Positions 27,272-35,795 of a stretch of 42,439 nucleotides of DNA are shown piece by piece. The DNA comes from Mariniblastus sp. (lineage in GTDB: Bacteria > Planctomycetota > Planctomycetia > Pirellulales > Pirellulaceae). The stretch covers positions 1 through 42,439 of the forward strand of contig JAPKBL010000034.1 of the NCBI GenBank assembly GCA_028823415.1, read 5' to 3'. Below the pieces are notes generated by a model that did no database searches, was not told the DNA's origin, and was given only the letters and a program-made list of their open reading frames with translations. Within the stretch, counting starts at the first letter, position 1, and each line of letters opens with the position of its first letter. Position numbers and translations under genes: made by a program.

Positions 27272-27541
27272 CTAAGCGAATTCCTCAAACATTCGGCTGA
27301 CGGCAGCATCTAGTTTTTCGGACGTCTCATACTCGCCACTGGCTATTTGAGCCCGGAGGTCAGCGACACGGTCTGCCCGAATATCGGTTGCACCTGTCGT
27401 GCTCAGCATCTGCGCTTCGGCTGAGATTTCGAGTGAATCAACCGGCACCGAATTAGCATTCTGTGTCGCGTTGGTTGCGTTTTGTTTCTGCAAATTTACT
27501 GCAGAGGATGTTTGAATATTTGATGTTGATCTAATTTGCAT
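27272..27541 (-). CDS. flgM: FlgM-like anti-sigma-28 factor
   Basis: 89 residues from ATG 27541, which has GGGGAG six bases upstream; an in-frame start at 27640 would add 33 unlike residues. The N-terminus is Asn/Gln/Ser-rich and probably disordered. The C-terminal half has the FlgM pattern: VDSLEISAEAQML, then RADRVADLRAQIASGEY and a final helix (KLDAAVSRMFEEF). FlgM binds the flagellar sigma factor and blocks it until the hook-basal body is finished, when it is exported. The matching fliA lies 1.1 kb upstream on the same strand. Family call is good; gene name given by pattern. Confidence 0.82.
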   Translation of the reverse strand: MQIRSTSNIQTSSAVNLQKQNATNATQNANSVPVDSLEISAEAQMLSTTGATDIRADRVADLRAQIASGEYETSEKLDAAVSRMFEEFA

Positions 27542-27698
27542 ATTGTTCTCCCCGTTACGGGTCAGTGGCTTGAACGTTCGATTTGAACAGCAAACCATGT
27601 TTGTTGATTTTGCACAATTCCAATTGATATTCGCGATCAAATTTCTTTTGAATTAGCCTGATGTCACTCACGATGGTCTTGGCCGTGACAAGTCATTT

Positions 27699-28046
27699 TT
27701 AAACAATAAGTGTGATTCGCAAAAGATCTTCCAAGGCTGCATCCTTGTCGTAGAACGTGCCATCCGTAACTGGAGTCTGACAACGCAAGCACTCGAGAAA
27801 GTAAGTACTTGGAGTATCGGCAAGGAGTGCTAGCATCTTTTCGGGATCTTTTAAGTTTTGCTTCGTAACGTTAGCGAAATCGCCGACGCCTATGACGTAT
27901 TTTAGGTTTGAGTCATCAAAATTTGTTGTTTCGATGGGGCGCCTTGTTTTAAAGCTTACCTGTTGTTGGGGTGAGCACCAAGGTTGTACCAATCGTGATT
28001 GGTGTTGAGATCCTCGTTTATATTCAAAAATCTTTTCACCAATCAT
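27699..28046 (-). CDS. Hypothetical 115-residue protein between fliA and the flgM-like gene
   Basis: ATG 28046, open for 115 codons, on the strand and between the members of the flagellar regulatory cluster. The sequence has a moderately hydrophobic core (LKYVIGVGDFANVT), a C-x2-C pair (ECLRCQTPV) and an acidic helical C-terminus (KDAALEDLLRITLIV). No SD is obvious and no family is recognised. Position suggests, but does not show, a flagellar role. A short inverted repeat (27662-27667 with 27685-27690) lies just downstream. Confidence 0.4.
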   Translation of the reverse strand: MIGEKIFEYKRGSQHQSRLVQPWCSPQQQVSFKTRRPIETTNFDDSNLKYVIGVGDFANVTKQNLKDPEKMLALLADTPSTYFLECLRCQTPVTDGTFYDKDAALEDLLRITLIV

Positions 28047-28340
28047 TTGACTCGACCGGTAATACGTGCCCAGTTCGGTGATGGTTCGGTATTACCAATA
28101 AAATAAAATCTGCTTGCATCGTAGCGGTCAGGCAAGGCGATTTGGGAGAATCGAAGAAATGGCGAGAAAAGGAAGCCCGTGGCTGACATTGGTGATAAAG
28201 ACGAGATGAACAATCGCATAAAAATATTCAGCTGGTGAACCGAAGTGGATTCTCGTGCGTTGATAAATTAGTGGCCGGATTATGATTGCCGGTTCTACGA
28301 AGCAGGGATTGCATTTGATGGACTTGAACGTGAGGTAACA

Positions 28341-28538
28341 ATGGTCGTCCGCAATTCTGAAATTTCTGTGTTGAATTTGGCGCGAAACAAATATGAGGCG
28401 CCTTTCTTTGTGAATATGGAGTCTTTTTTTGAATTCAGTTTTTGGATTTCAGAAGAGTTACTCGATTTAGAGGCCCAGGTTAAACCAAGGCATCGTGCGC
28501 GCCTGCAGTCAGTGTCGCGCTCTAGCCGCCTGGATTAA
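28341..28538 (+). CDS. Small protein of 65 residues, unknown function
   Basis: ATG 28341 has GAGG five bases upstream (GAGGTAACA then ATG). The peptide has an aromatic, acidic amphipathic core (ESFFEFSFWISEELLDLE) followed by a basic Arg/Ser-rich tail. I have an impression that small planctomycete proteins carry a similar FFEFSFW-EEL motif, but cannot verify this. It is the only plus-strand gene inside the minus-strand flagellar cluster. Confidence 0.5.
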   Translation: MVVRNSEISVLNLARNKYEAPFFVNMESFFEFSFWISEELLDLEAQVKPRHRARLQSVSRSSRLD

Positions 28539-28602
28539 TTTGCAATTGCTAGGCATTATCGTCGGTTTATAACGGGCCGCGATTAATTCAGTTCCATCAA
28601 AT

Positions 28603-28636
28603 AAAAAACCTGCTCTCTCAGATAGAGAGCAGGTTT
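28603..28636 (-). terminator. Rho-independent terminator of fliA
   Basis: A perfect 13-bp stem (28606-28618 with 28624-28636) with a 5-nt loop. On the minus strand it runs into six T (28608-28603). It lies 45 bp after the fliA stop. Confidence 0.9.
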
Positions 28637-28681
28637 AGTAAATAACGATCAACGCGCTGACAAGCGAATTTTTGGCGGAGT

Positions 28682-29470
28682 TTATTTTCTGCCGAATTCT
28701 ACTCGTCGTCGGCCGAGTTGTGTTTGTAAACGTTGAACAATGCTGCTGTGCATTTGGCTGACACGACTTTCACTGAGATCGAGGGTGGCCCCGATTTCCT
28801 TCATTGTCAGTTCTTCGTAGTAGTAAAGAATGATAATGAGTCGTTCGTTTCGGTTCAGCCCTTTGGTGACCAATCGCATCAGATCATTTTTCTGAATACG
28901 GCGGGTCGGGTCTTCGCCTTTTTTATCCTCAAGAATATCGATTTCTCGAACATCTTTATAACTATCGGTCTCGTACCACTTCTTGTTGAGACTGATGAGG
29001 CCAACCGCATTGGCGTCGCTCATCATTTTTTCGGTTTCTTTGACCGTTAATTCGAGTACTTGCGAAAGTTCGATTACGGTTGGAGCTCGGCCATGTTTCG
29101 TTTCAAGACGCTTTGTAGCGTTATTGATTTTACTGGCCTTGGAGCGTACCAAACGAGGTACCCAGTCCATTGTGCGAAGTTCGTCAAGCATGGCACCGCG
29201 GATACGCGGGACACAATAGGTTTCGAACTTAACACCACGTTCCATGTCGAACGCGTCGATTGCGTCCATCAGGCCAAAAACACCGGCCGAGATCAAGTCA
29301 TCGAGTTCGACTCCGTCCGGTAACCTCTGCCAGATTCGTTCGCCATTATATTTGACCAGTGGAAAGTAACGTTCCATTAATCGATTTCGGAGGTCTTTAT
29401 CAGTACAATCCGGTTTGTACTGTTTCCAAACTTCCAGAATATCGTCCGCTTTTGCAACACTTGTCGCCAT
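28682..29470 (-). CDS. fliA: Flagellar RNA polymerase sigma factor (sigma-28, FliA/WhiG family)
   Basis: 262 residues from ATG 29470, chosen because GGAGG lies five bases upstream. Region 2 (about 30-105) contains FPLVKYNGERIW, LDDLISAGVFGLMDAIDAFD and KFETYCVPRIRGAMLDELR; region 3 follows (VPRLVRSKASKINNATKRLE); region 4 (about 200-255) has LNRNERLIIILYYYEELTMK and the helix-turn-helix IGATLDLSESRVSQMHS. It directs RNA polymerase to late flagellar and chemotaxis promoters. Regulation by the nearby FlgM-like protein is expected. It is separated from flhA by 493 bp and has its own terminator. Confidence 0.93.
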   Translation of the reverse strand: MATSVAKADDILEVWKQYKPDCTDKDLRNRLMERYFPLVKYNGERIWQRLPDGVELDDLISAGVFGLMDAIDAFDMERGVKFETYCVPRIRGAMLDELRTMDWVPRLVRSKASKINNATKRLETKHGRAPTVIELSQVLELTVKETEKMMSDANAVGLISLNKKWYETDSYKDVREIDILEDKKGEDPTRRIQKNDLMRLVTKGLNRNERLIIILYYYEELTMKEIGATLDLSESRVSQMHSSIVQRLQTQLGRRRVEFGRK

Positions 29471-29963
29471 GCAATCCTCCGTGATTGTTATGCGAGTCCA
29501 CATCTAAATAATGTGTTTTTTTTATTGTCGGGCCAAGGCCACTCACTTGTCGTTTGCAAGACACAATCGTTTGTGTCAGTCTCGAAAGGTTCCTTGTTAA
29601 CAACTTGGATCAATTCGATGGACGGTAAATATCAGAATTAGCTTTGTCGCGTCAATGAATAAATTACATGGTTTGTATAATTTTTTATCGTTTTTTCGCT
29701 CGTGTCCCTGCTTTTCCGTTTGAACGCGCGCAGTAAACTACGCGTGCCCAAATTTGCCGTAACAGAATCATCGGCGCAAAGAGATTGAGACTTTTGTTGA
29801 AAATGCAGATTATTTCAACGAGGTGGTTTTTGCGATAGCATCTTTGAAAGTTAAAGAACGGCGGTTTTCCAGGATTCAAGGGAAACCGCGTTGGCTGGTT
29901 GGAACGTAATAGCCGCTGGAAAGATACAATGATTTTCAGCAGCCGTAACTACCCTGCCCTTGT
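29471..29963. other. 493-bp gap between flhA and fliA
   Basis: No convincing gene is visible; a 64-codon minus-strand ORF (29685-29879) has no SD and an unusual composition. An imperfect hairpin (29861-29870 with 29880-29889) could end the flhA message. The AT-rich part (29640-29700) may hold the fliA promoter. flhF and flhG, often found here in other bacteria, are absent. Confidence 0.5.
29476..29480 (-). promoter_or_regulatory. fliA: Shine-Dalgarno that fixes the fliA start
   Basis: GGAGG on the minus strand with a 5-nt spacer to ATG 29470; it rules out the longer in-frame start at 29503, which lies upstream of this site. Confidence 0.75.
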
Positions 29964-32060
29964 TTACGCCGCTTGGGCAACCGTATGAAGCTCGTCGGCA
30001 GAAATTTCGCCCACGATCTCGACGTCGGCCCCTAGCGCTTCTTGGCGTCCCAAAACGAACATATTGCTAGCGTTGTCAAACGCAAGTTCGGCAATCACGG
30101 GACGAATCGACTGGTCAACCAGTGCGATTGGCTTCATCCCAGACTCGCGCATTTTGTGTGCGGCGTTCTGGATGGCTCCAGCAAGATTTTCAATAATTTC
30201 TCGCGGAAGGTTTATTCTTATTTCATCATTTTCACGATGCCAAGCGGTAGCAATTTGCTTTTCAATCTCAGTTGAAATGGTAAATACCTGAATGGAATCG
30301 CCTGATTCCTGTGTTAATTTTGACACGATATGCCGTGACAGTTGAGCGCGAACTTTTTCGGTAAGGTCCCAGCGATTATTGATATCCGAGGCGTGATCAC
30401 TGAGGGTTTCGAGGATTAGAGGAAGCGGCCGAATCGAAATTCCTTCGGATATCAGTCCTTTGAGCACCTGTTGGACTTTAGCAAGGCTCATCACGTCGGG
30501 AATGAGTTCTGAGACTAAGGCGGGGGATGATTTGGCGATTTCATCAACGAGTTGTTTAGTGGCATCTCGGGTCAGGAGATACGAAGCGTTCTCTATCGAG
30601 ATAGATTTCAAGAGTGTCGCGAGTACTTCCGTAGCGTTGAGGACATGATACCCAAGCCCTTTTGATTCTTCTGCGGCATCGGCGTCAATCCAATAGGCAG
30701 GTGATGAACTTAGCTGTTCATCTGCAAATCCCCGAACAACTCCTTCCCCGAGAGGACCGGTTGCCCGCCCATCATCGATCGCGAGTGAGTGATCAGGCTG
30801 GATTTCGCCACGTTGAACAATGTTGCCCTGGATACGAATCCGAAATTCGTTGGGGCCTATCTCGAGATTGTCTCGAATTCGTGTTTTGGGCAGGATGACC
30901 CCTAATTCTGCGGCAATTTCCTTGCGAACTTGAGTGACGCCGGAGAGCAATTGTCCTCCTTGTCGTGCATCGGCTAACTTGATCAACCCGACGCCGAGCT
31001 CCATTTCTAGGATATCGTTGCTTAATAGCTTGTCGATCGTTGCCTCAGTGGCTCGAGGAGTTGCTGGGACGGGCGACGAATGAATGGCCAGCTTGGCAGT
31101 TTGTTTCTTGTTTCGTGAGATGGAGTAGGCGGCCCCCAAGCAACCTAACGAGATGACCATCAATGGGATTTTTGGCAAATCGGTCAGGATCATCAGCCCT
31201 AGGAAGACGGCAGTAATTATTAGGACGATGGGGCGGCCGAAAACTTGATTGACGGATTCACGCGGTAGATTTGATTTTCGAGAGCTACGGGTAACCAACA
31301 GTCCCGCGGCAAGAGAGATCAGAAGTGCTGGAACTTGGCTTGCCAGTCCATCACCAATGGTCAGTTTGGTGAATGTTGTGGTTGCTGTACCGATGGACAT
31401 TGAGCTCGAAAGACCAATCGCGAGTCCGCCCGTAATATTAATGAGCGTGATGATCACTCCGGCAATCGCATCGCCCCGAACGAACTTACTGGCACCGTCC
31501 ATTGCCCCATAAAAATCAGCATGATCGACGACTTCGGCACGCATGACCTGAGCTTGACGACCGTCTATTAAACCGGCATTGAGGTCGGCGTCGATCGCCA
31601 TTTGGCGTCCTGGTAACCCGTCGAGTGCAAAACGAGCAGAAACCTCGGAAATTCTCGTAGCTCCTTTGGTGATCACCACAAATTGAATGACCACAATGAT
31701 CGAGAAAATCACGATGCCAACGGCCAAGTTATCACCGGTCACAAATTGAGAAAAACTCTGGATCACTCCTCCAGCAGCGCTATCTCCCTCGGTGGCGCCT
31801 TGAGTTAAAATGAGGCGAGTGGTTGCTACGTTGAGTGCTAATCGGGCGAGTGTTGTGCCCAATAATAGCGATGGAAAAACACTTAGCTCCAGCGGTGATT
31901 TGACGTAAACCGTCGACAGCAGAAGCATCACAGCCACGGTAATGTTAGCAGCCAGCAGAAGATCCATGATTCCCGGTGGTAGGGGAACGAAAATCACCAT
32001 CAAACAAAGTATGATTCCGATCGGAAGCAACAAGTCAGGCAATCGTTTTGCGAAATTCAT
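29964..32060 (-). CDS. flhA: Flagellar biosynthesis protein FlhA (type III export gate)
   Basis: 698 residues, the normal length. The N-terminal half has about eight membrane helices (LLLPIGIILCLMVIFVPLPP; LLAANITVAVMLLLSTVYV) and the family-specific cytoplasmic loop (RISEVSARFALDGLPGRQMA; DADLNAGLID; FYGAMDGASKFVRGDAIAG). The C-terminal cytoplasmic half (about 340-698) is the ring-forming docking domain for export substrates and chaperones. It sits in the inner membrane at the base of the flagellum. Length and sequence favour the flagellar FlhA over virulence homologues, and the fliA/flgM neighbourhood agrees. ATG 32060, no SD. Confidence 0.96.
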   Translation of the reverse strand: MNFAKRLPDLLLPIGIILCLMVIFVPLPPGIMDLLLAANITVAVMLLLSTVYVKSPLELSVFPSLLLGTTLARLALNVATTRLILTQGATEGDSAAGGVIQSFSQFVTGDNLAVGIVIFSIIVVIQFVVITKGATRISEVSARFALDGLPGRQMAIDADLNAGLIDGRQAQVMRAEVVDHADFYGAMDGASKFVRGDAIAGVIITLINITGGLAIGLSSSMSIGTATTTFTKLTIGDGLASQVPALLISLAAGLLVTRSSRKSNLPRESVNQVFGRPIVLIITAVFLGLMILTDLPKIPLMVISLGCLGAAYSISRNKKQTAKLAIHSSPVPATPRATEATIDKLLSNDILEMELGVGLIKLADARQGGQLLSGVTQVRKEIAAELGVILPKTRIRDNLEIGPNEFRIRIQGNIVQRGEIQPDHSLAIDDGRATGPLGEGVVRGFADEQLSSSPAYWIDADAAEESKGLGYHVLNATEVLATLLKSISIENASYLLTRDATKQLVDEIAKSSPALVSELIPDVMSLAKVQQVLKGLISEGISIRPLPLILETLSDHASDINNRWDLTEKVRAQLSRHIVSKLTQESGDSIQVFTISTEIEKQIATAWHRENDEIRINLPREIIENLAGAIQNAAHKMRESGMKPIALVDQSIRPVIAELAFDNASNMFVLGRQEALGADVEIVGEISADELHTVAQAA

Positions 32061-32286
32061 GAAAATTCGATCGATGATAAATCGGGACCGTCCGTCCGTC
32101 GGGTAATTTAGGCTCGAACGTTAGTGAAAAATCGAAAAAATCTCTAGTCCGTTTGAGTGCAAGCACTTTTTGGGCGAGGTAATAGGGATTTTGAATTTCG
32201 AATTGAACCGAACGGTTGAGGTGCCCGTTGAGTTTGCTTTTTCGGCGGAACAGAAGTGCTATCGCTGGAGATGCTCCAACGCAGAT

Positions 32287-33324
32287 TTATTTTTTTAGAT
32301 CGCGGGTGACCTGAGCGATCATTTGCCCAGCGGCGATCGCATCTTCGGAGGTGATATGCAAATGGGTAACGGCTCGCACATCTTGATGGCTAAAGGGAAA
32401 CATCCAAACACCTGCCGCCTGAGCCGCTTCACAGAACTCCGCTGCGGTGCAAATTTCTGGCGAGACACCAAAGACGACAATGTTGGTTTCGACTTTGGCA
32501 ACGTCGAGCTCAAGGCCATCGGTTTGCGAGACAATTTGGGCAATTTTTTGAGCGTTTTGATGGTCATCTGCCAGTCGGGGGATATTGTTTTCGAGCGCGA
32601 ATAACGCTGCTGCCGCGAGGAATCCGGATTGCCGCATTCCGCCGCCGAATAGCTTTCGATGGCGTCGCATTTGGTAGATCATGGATTCGTCCCCAACTAA
32701 AGCCGATCCAACGGGTGCTCCTAGGCCTTTGCTAAAGCAGATACTGACTGTATCGAAATGCTGAGCCCATTGGCTTGCCGAGATTTCCGAAGCGACAACG
32801 GCATTAAATAAACGCGCACCGTCGAGGTGCGTTCGCAGGCCGGATTCCCGAGCCCACTGGCATGTTTCGGCGACCGAGTCGTAGGGTAAAACGACCCCCC
32901 CACCTTTGTTGTGCGTGTTTTCGAGGCAAAGGAGGCGGGTTTGCGTGGCGTGCTCGTTGTCAGGATGAACCTGATTTAAGAGTTGAGATAAATCGAGTGA
33001 GCTGTTGGTCCCCTTAAATGTTCTGGCCGCGACGCCGCTCAGCTGAGCAAAGGCACCTTGCTCGTAATTGTAAATGTGGCACCCTGCTTCGCAGAGAAAC
33101 TCATCCCCAGGTCGGCAGTGCAGGCGAACCGCAACCTGATTGGTCATGGTTCCCGAGGGCATGAACATCGCCGCTTCTTTACCGAGTAGTTCAGCTATTT
33201 TGGATTGCAAACGCGCCACGGTCGGGTCAACATCGATCACATCGTCGTTGACTTCCGCGTCCATAATGGCTTGCCGCATAGCGCCGCAAGGCCGTGTGAG
33301 AGTGTCGCTGCGTAAATCGATCAT
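32287..33324 (-). CDS. ltaE: Low-specificity L-threonine aldolase
   Basis: 345 residues, fold-type I PLP enzyme. It cleaves L-threonine or L-allo-threonine to glycine and acetaldehyde. Motifs: MIDLRSDTLTRP, PSGTMTNQVA, ENTHNKGGG, THLDGARLFNA and the PLP-binding lysine in SICFSKGLGAPVGS, then KLFGGGMRQSG. It is the last gene of the tdh-kbl-aldolase operon, 36 bp after kbl, giving a second route from threonine to glycine. The symbol follows the E. coli enzyme; stereochemical preference cannot be judged from sequence. Confidence 0.93.
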   Translation of the reverse strand: MIDLRSDTLTRPCGAMRQAIMDAEVNDDVIDVDPTVARLQSKIAELLGKEAAMFMPSGTMTNQVAVRLHCRPGDEFLCEAGCHIYNYEQGAFAQLSGVAARTFKGTNSSLDLSQLLNQVHPDNEHATQTRLLCLENTHNKGGGVVLPYDSVAETCQWARESGLRTHLDGARLFNAVVASEISASQWAQHFDTVSICFSKGLGAPVGSALVGDESMIYQMRRHRKLFGGGMRQSGFLAAAALFALENNIPRLADDHQNAQKIAQIVSQTDGLELDVAKVETNIVVFGVSPEICTAAEFCEAAQAAGVWMFPFSHQDVRAVTHLHITSEDAIAAGQMIAQVTRDLKK

Positions 33325-33360
33325 AGGTATCTCGTCAGTAAGAGATTTTCGATGGGTCTA

Positions 33361-34536
33361 TTAGAGTTTGGCAAACGCGTCGAGTGCCTGTTGAATATGC
33401 GCATCGGTCAAAGCCGCAGAAACCTGCACTCGCAACCGTGCTTCTCCTAAGGGCACCACAGGGAACCCAAATCCAATGACCATGACCCCCAAATCAAACA
33501 GCTGTTTGGATTTTCGAATCGCTTCTGCTTCGTCGCCAATCATGATTGGGATTATGGCGGTCGGCGAGGGGGTGCAATCGAATCCAAGATCGGCCAGTCC
33601 TTGGCGGATCGTGGCGACGTTGCTGTGAAGTCGGGCGACGATGGATGGGTCATTTTCGACGACTTCGATTGCTTTGCAGGCACTGTAGGCGACGGTCGCT
33701 GGCAGTGCGTTGGAAAATAGACTTGGTCTCCCCCGTTGCTCGAGGATTTGGATCGCGTCTGCTGAGGCTGCGATGTAACCGCCGGCGGCGCCTCCCAAAG
33801 CTTTCCCGAGAGTACCTGTGATTACATCGACTTCGCCGAGAAGATCAAAATGTTCGTGCGTCCCTCGTCCACCGCTGCCGAGAACACCAACGGCGTGGGA
33901 GTCGTCGACAACGAGCATCGCATCGTATTTTTTGCAGAGGTCGACCAGTTCGGGAAGTTTCGCAACATCCCCTTCCATACTAAAGACGCCGTCGGTAACT
34001 ACCCAGCGAGTTGGGTGGGACTGGGTTTCCTGAAGCAGAGTTTCTAATTGCTCCAACGAACTATGCTTGTAAACTTTCTTTGTCACCGATTTGGACATCA
34101 GACGCATGCCATCAATAATGCTTGCGTGGTTGAGTGCGTCCGAAAGGATTACATCTTCCGGGCCGACAAGTGTTGGAAATAAAGCCTCATTCGCATTCCA
34201 GCAGCTGACGTAAGAAAGTGCGCTTTCAGTGCCAACAAAACTCGCTATTTTAGCTTCAAGTTTACGATGGCAATCGAGCGTGCCGCAAATAAATCTCACC
34301 GATGCTGTTCCCGCGCCGTAGTCTCGGAGGCCCTGAATGCCCGCTTCAATCACTTCAGGATGATCGGCCAGCCCAAGGTAATTGTTGGAGCACAGCACGA
34401 GTACCTCGCCTTTGCCAGAAATTTCGACCATCGGCCGCATCGGAGACTCGATGTTATAAAACGGTTTGAGTTGTCCAGAGTCGGTCCAATCGGTAATCGA
34501 TTCTCGGCAGCGGGCGTCAAATTGGCTATTGGGCAT
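33361..34536 (-). CDS. kbl: Glycine C-acetyltransferase (2-amino-3-ketobutyrate CoA ligase)
   Basis: 391 residues, close to the usual 398. PLP-dependent alpha-oxoamine synthase that cleaves 2-amino-3-ketobutyrate with CoA to glycine and acetyl-CoA, the second step of threonine degradation. Motifs: VLCSNNYLGLADHP, GAGTASVRFICGT, NHASIIDGMRL, VDDSHAVGVLG and the PLP lysine in TGTLGKALGGAAGG. Position directly after tdh (65 bp) separates it from the biotin and haem synthases of the same family. ATG 34536. Confidence 0.95.
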   Translation of the reverse strand: MPNSQFDARCRESITDWTDSGQLKPFYNIESPMRPMVEISGKGEVLVLCSNNYLGLADHPEVIEAGIQGLRDYGAGTASVRFICGTLDCHRKLEAKIASFVGTESALSYVSCWNANEALFPTLVGPEDVILSDALNHASIIDGMRLMSKSVTKKVYKHSSLEQLETLLQETQSHPTRWVVTDGVFSMEGDVAKLPELVDLCKKYDAMLVVDDSHAVGVLGSGGRGTHEHFDLLGEVDVITGTLGKALGGAAGGYIAASADAIQILEQRGRPSLFSNALPATVAYSACKAIEVVENDPSIVARLHSNVATIRQGLADLGFDCTPSPTAIIPIMIGDEAEAIRKSKQLFDLGVMVIGFGFPVVPLGEARLRVQVSAALTDAHIQQALDAFAKL

Positions 34537-34601
34537 CGTTAGAGTCCATTGAATGTCAGGTGGATAGAGGAATTGATGTTAACGCGAAACCATCGTGGAA
34601 A

Positions 34602-35660
34602 TTAATCGGGCATCTGGATGACAACTTTGATCGCCTCTCCGGTCTGCATCATTTTGAGACCTGTTTCGAATTCGTTCATCTCAAGCACGTGCGTAATGAT
34701 GGGTTCAAGTTCCAGTCTTCCGGACAAAAGCAGGTTTTCCATCTGATACCAGGTTTCAAACATGCGCCGGCCATTGATGCCAAGAACTGTGGTGCCTTTG
34801 AAGATAATGAGTTTTGCTAGATCAAGCTGGATTTCGTTGGATGGAATTCCCAGCATCGCCGCCGTGCCTCCACTTCGCAGTACCGAAAATCCATCACGAA
34901 TCGCATCGGGATTTCCGCTCATTTCCAGCATGACGTGGGGGCCATGCCCACCCGTCAGTTTCAGGACTTCTGTGGTCCAGTCGTCGGTTGCTTTGAAGGC
35001 TCGTTCGGCCCCCAGTTGCTCGGCCAGTTTCAATCTTCTTTCATCCATATCGGTGACGAAAATTTTGCCCGCTCCCGCAGCTTTTGCAACGGTAACGGCC
35101 ATCAGACCGATAATGCCCACCCCGGTAATCAGGACGGACTTGCCACTGACTCCAGCCGACATCACGGTGTGAACTGCATTTCCAAGGGGATCAAACACCG
35201 CCGCAATTTTGTCTGAAATCCCATCACTCACTGGCCAGCAATTTTCTTCAGGTACGGCAACGTAAGGTGCGAAGCAGCCATTGCAATCGATTCCAAGAAT
35301 AACAACGCTTTCGCAAATGTGTCCGTTGCCGGTGCGGCACATTTCGCACTTGCCACAGCCAATATGCCCCTCGCCGCTAACGCGTTGTCCAATTTCAACG
35401 CGATCGACAGCTTCCCCAACCTGAATTGCCTTACCGACGAATTCGTGTCCTGTCGTGATTCCCACTTTGACGCGATCTTGGCTCCAGGCATCCCATTCAT
35501 AAATGTGCCGATCCGTTCCACAAATCCCGGCATGGGTTACTTTGATTAACACCTCGCGAGGGCCGATTTTTGGGACTTCAATTGCCTCGCACCAGTCCAG
35601 TCCAGGTGCGTCGTGGAGTTTGCGGATCGCCGGCATTGTCTGAGGAAGCGTTTTGGTCAT
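34602..35660 (-). CDS. tdh: L-threonine 3-dehydrogenase
   Basis: 352 residues, zinc MDR family. It oxidises L-threonine with NAD+ to 2-amino-3-ketobutyrate. Catalytic zinc ligands C47 (GICGTD), H72-E73 (GHE); structural zinc C102, C105, C108, C116; Rossmann motif GVGIIG. The typical TDH stretch DRHIYEWDAWSQDRVKVGIT distinguishes it from other MDR enzymes. First gene of the threonine operon, with AGGA six bases before ATG 35660. It is divergent from the XRE-cupin regulator; putative operator repeats lie 35-64 bp upstream. Confidence 0.96.
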   Translation of the reverse strand: MTKTLPQTMPAIRKLHDAPGLDWCEAIEVPKIGPREVLIKVTHAGICGTDRHIYEWDAWSQDRVKVGITTGHEFVGKAIQVGEAVDRVEIGQRVSGEGHIGCGKCEMCRTGNGHICESVVILGIDCNGCFAPYVAVPEENCWPVSDGISDKIAAVFDPLGNAVHTVMSAGVSGKSVLITGVGIIGLMAVTVAKAAGAGKIFVTDMDERRLKLAEQLGAERAFKATDDWTTEVLKLTGGHGPHVMLEMSGNPDAIRDGFSVLRSGGTAAMLGIPSNEIQLDLAKLIIFKGTTVLGINGRRMFETWYQMENLLLSGRLELEPIITHVLEMNEFETGLKMMQTGEAIKVVIQMPD

Positions 35661-35694
35661 AAATATTCCTGTGAATGGGGGAGACCCGTCCGGT

Positions 35695-35724
35695 GTCTAG
35701 TATGATGGAAACGAGTCTAGTATG
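35695..35724. promoter_or_regulatory. Direct repeat pair between tdh and the XRE-cupin gene, likely operator
   Basis: The 10-bp sequence GTCTAGTATG occurs at 35695-35704 and 35715-35724. Starts are 20 bp apart, about two helical turns, so both would be read on the same face of the DNA. They lie in the 135-bp divergent promoter region; TATGAT at 35701 could be a -10 box of the regulator. This is the expected place for the XRE-cupin protein to bind. Confidence 0.55.
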
Positions 35725-35795
35725 GTAAACAGCCGAGGCGTCCTTGGCAACCAGTTGCGTCCACCGATCATTTGTTTGGAAAGTGAAAATATCTA

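Noticed and set aside
29685..29879. 64-codon minus-strand ORF between flhA and fliA
   Set aside because: No SD, no recognisable protein features, and it covers the AT-rich presumed fliA promoter region.
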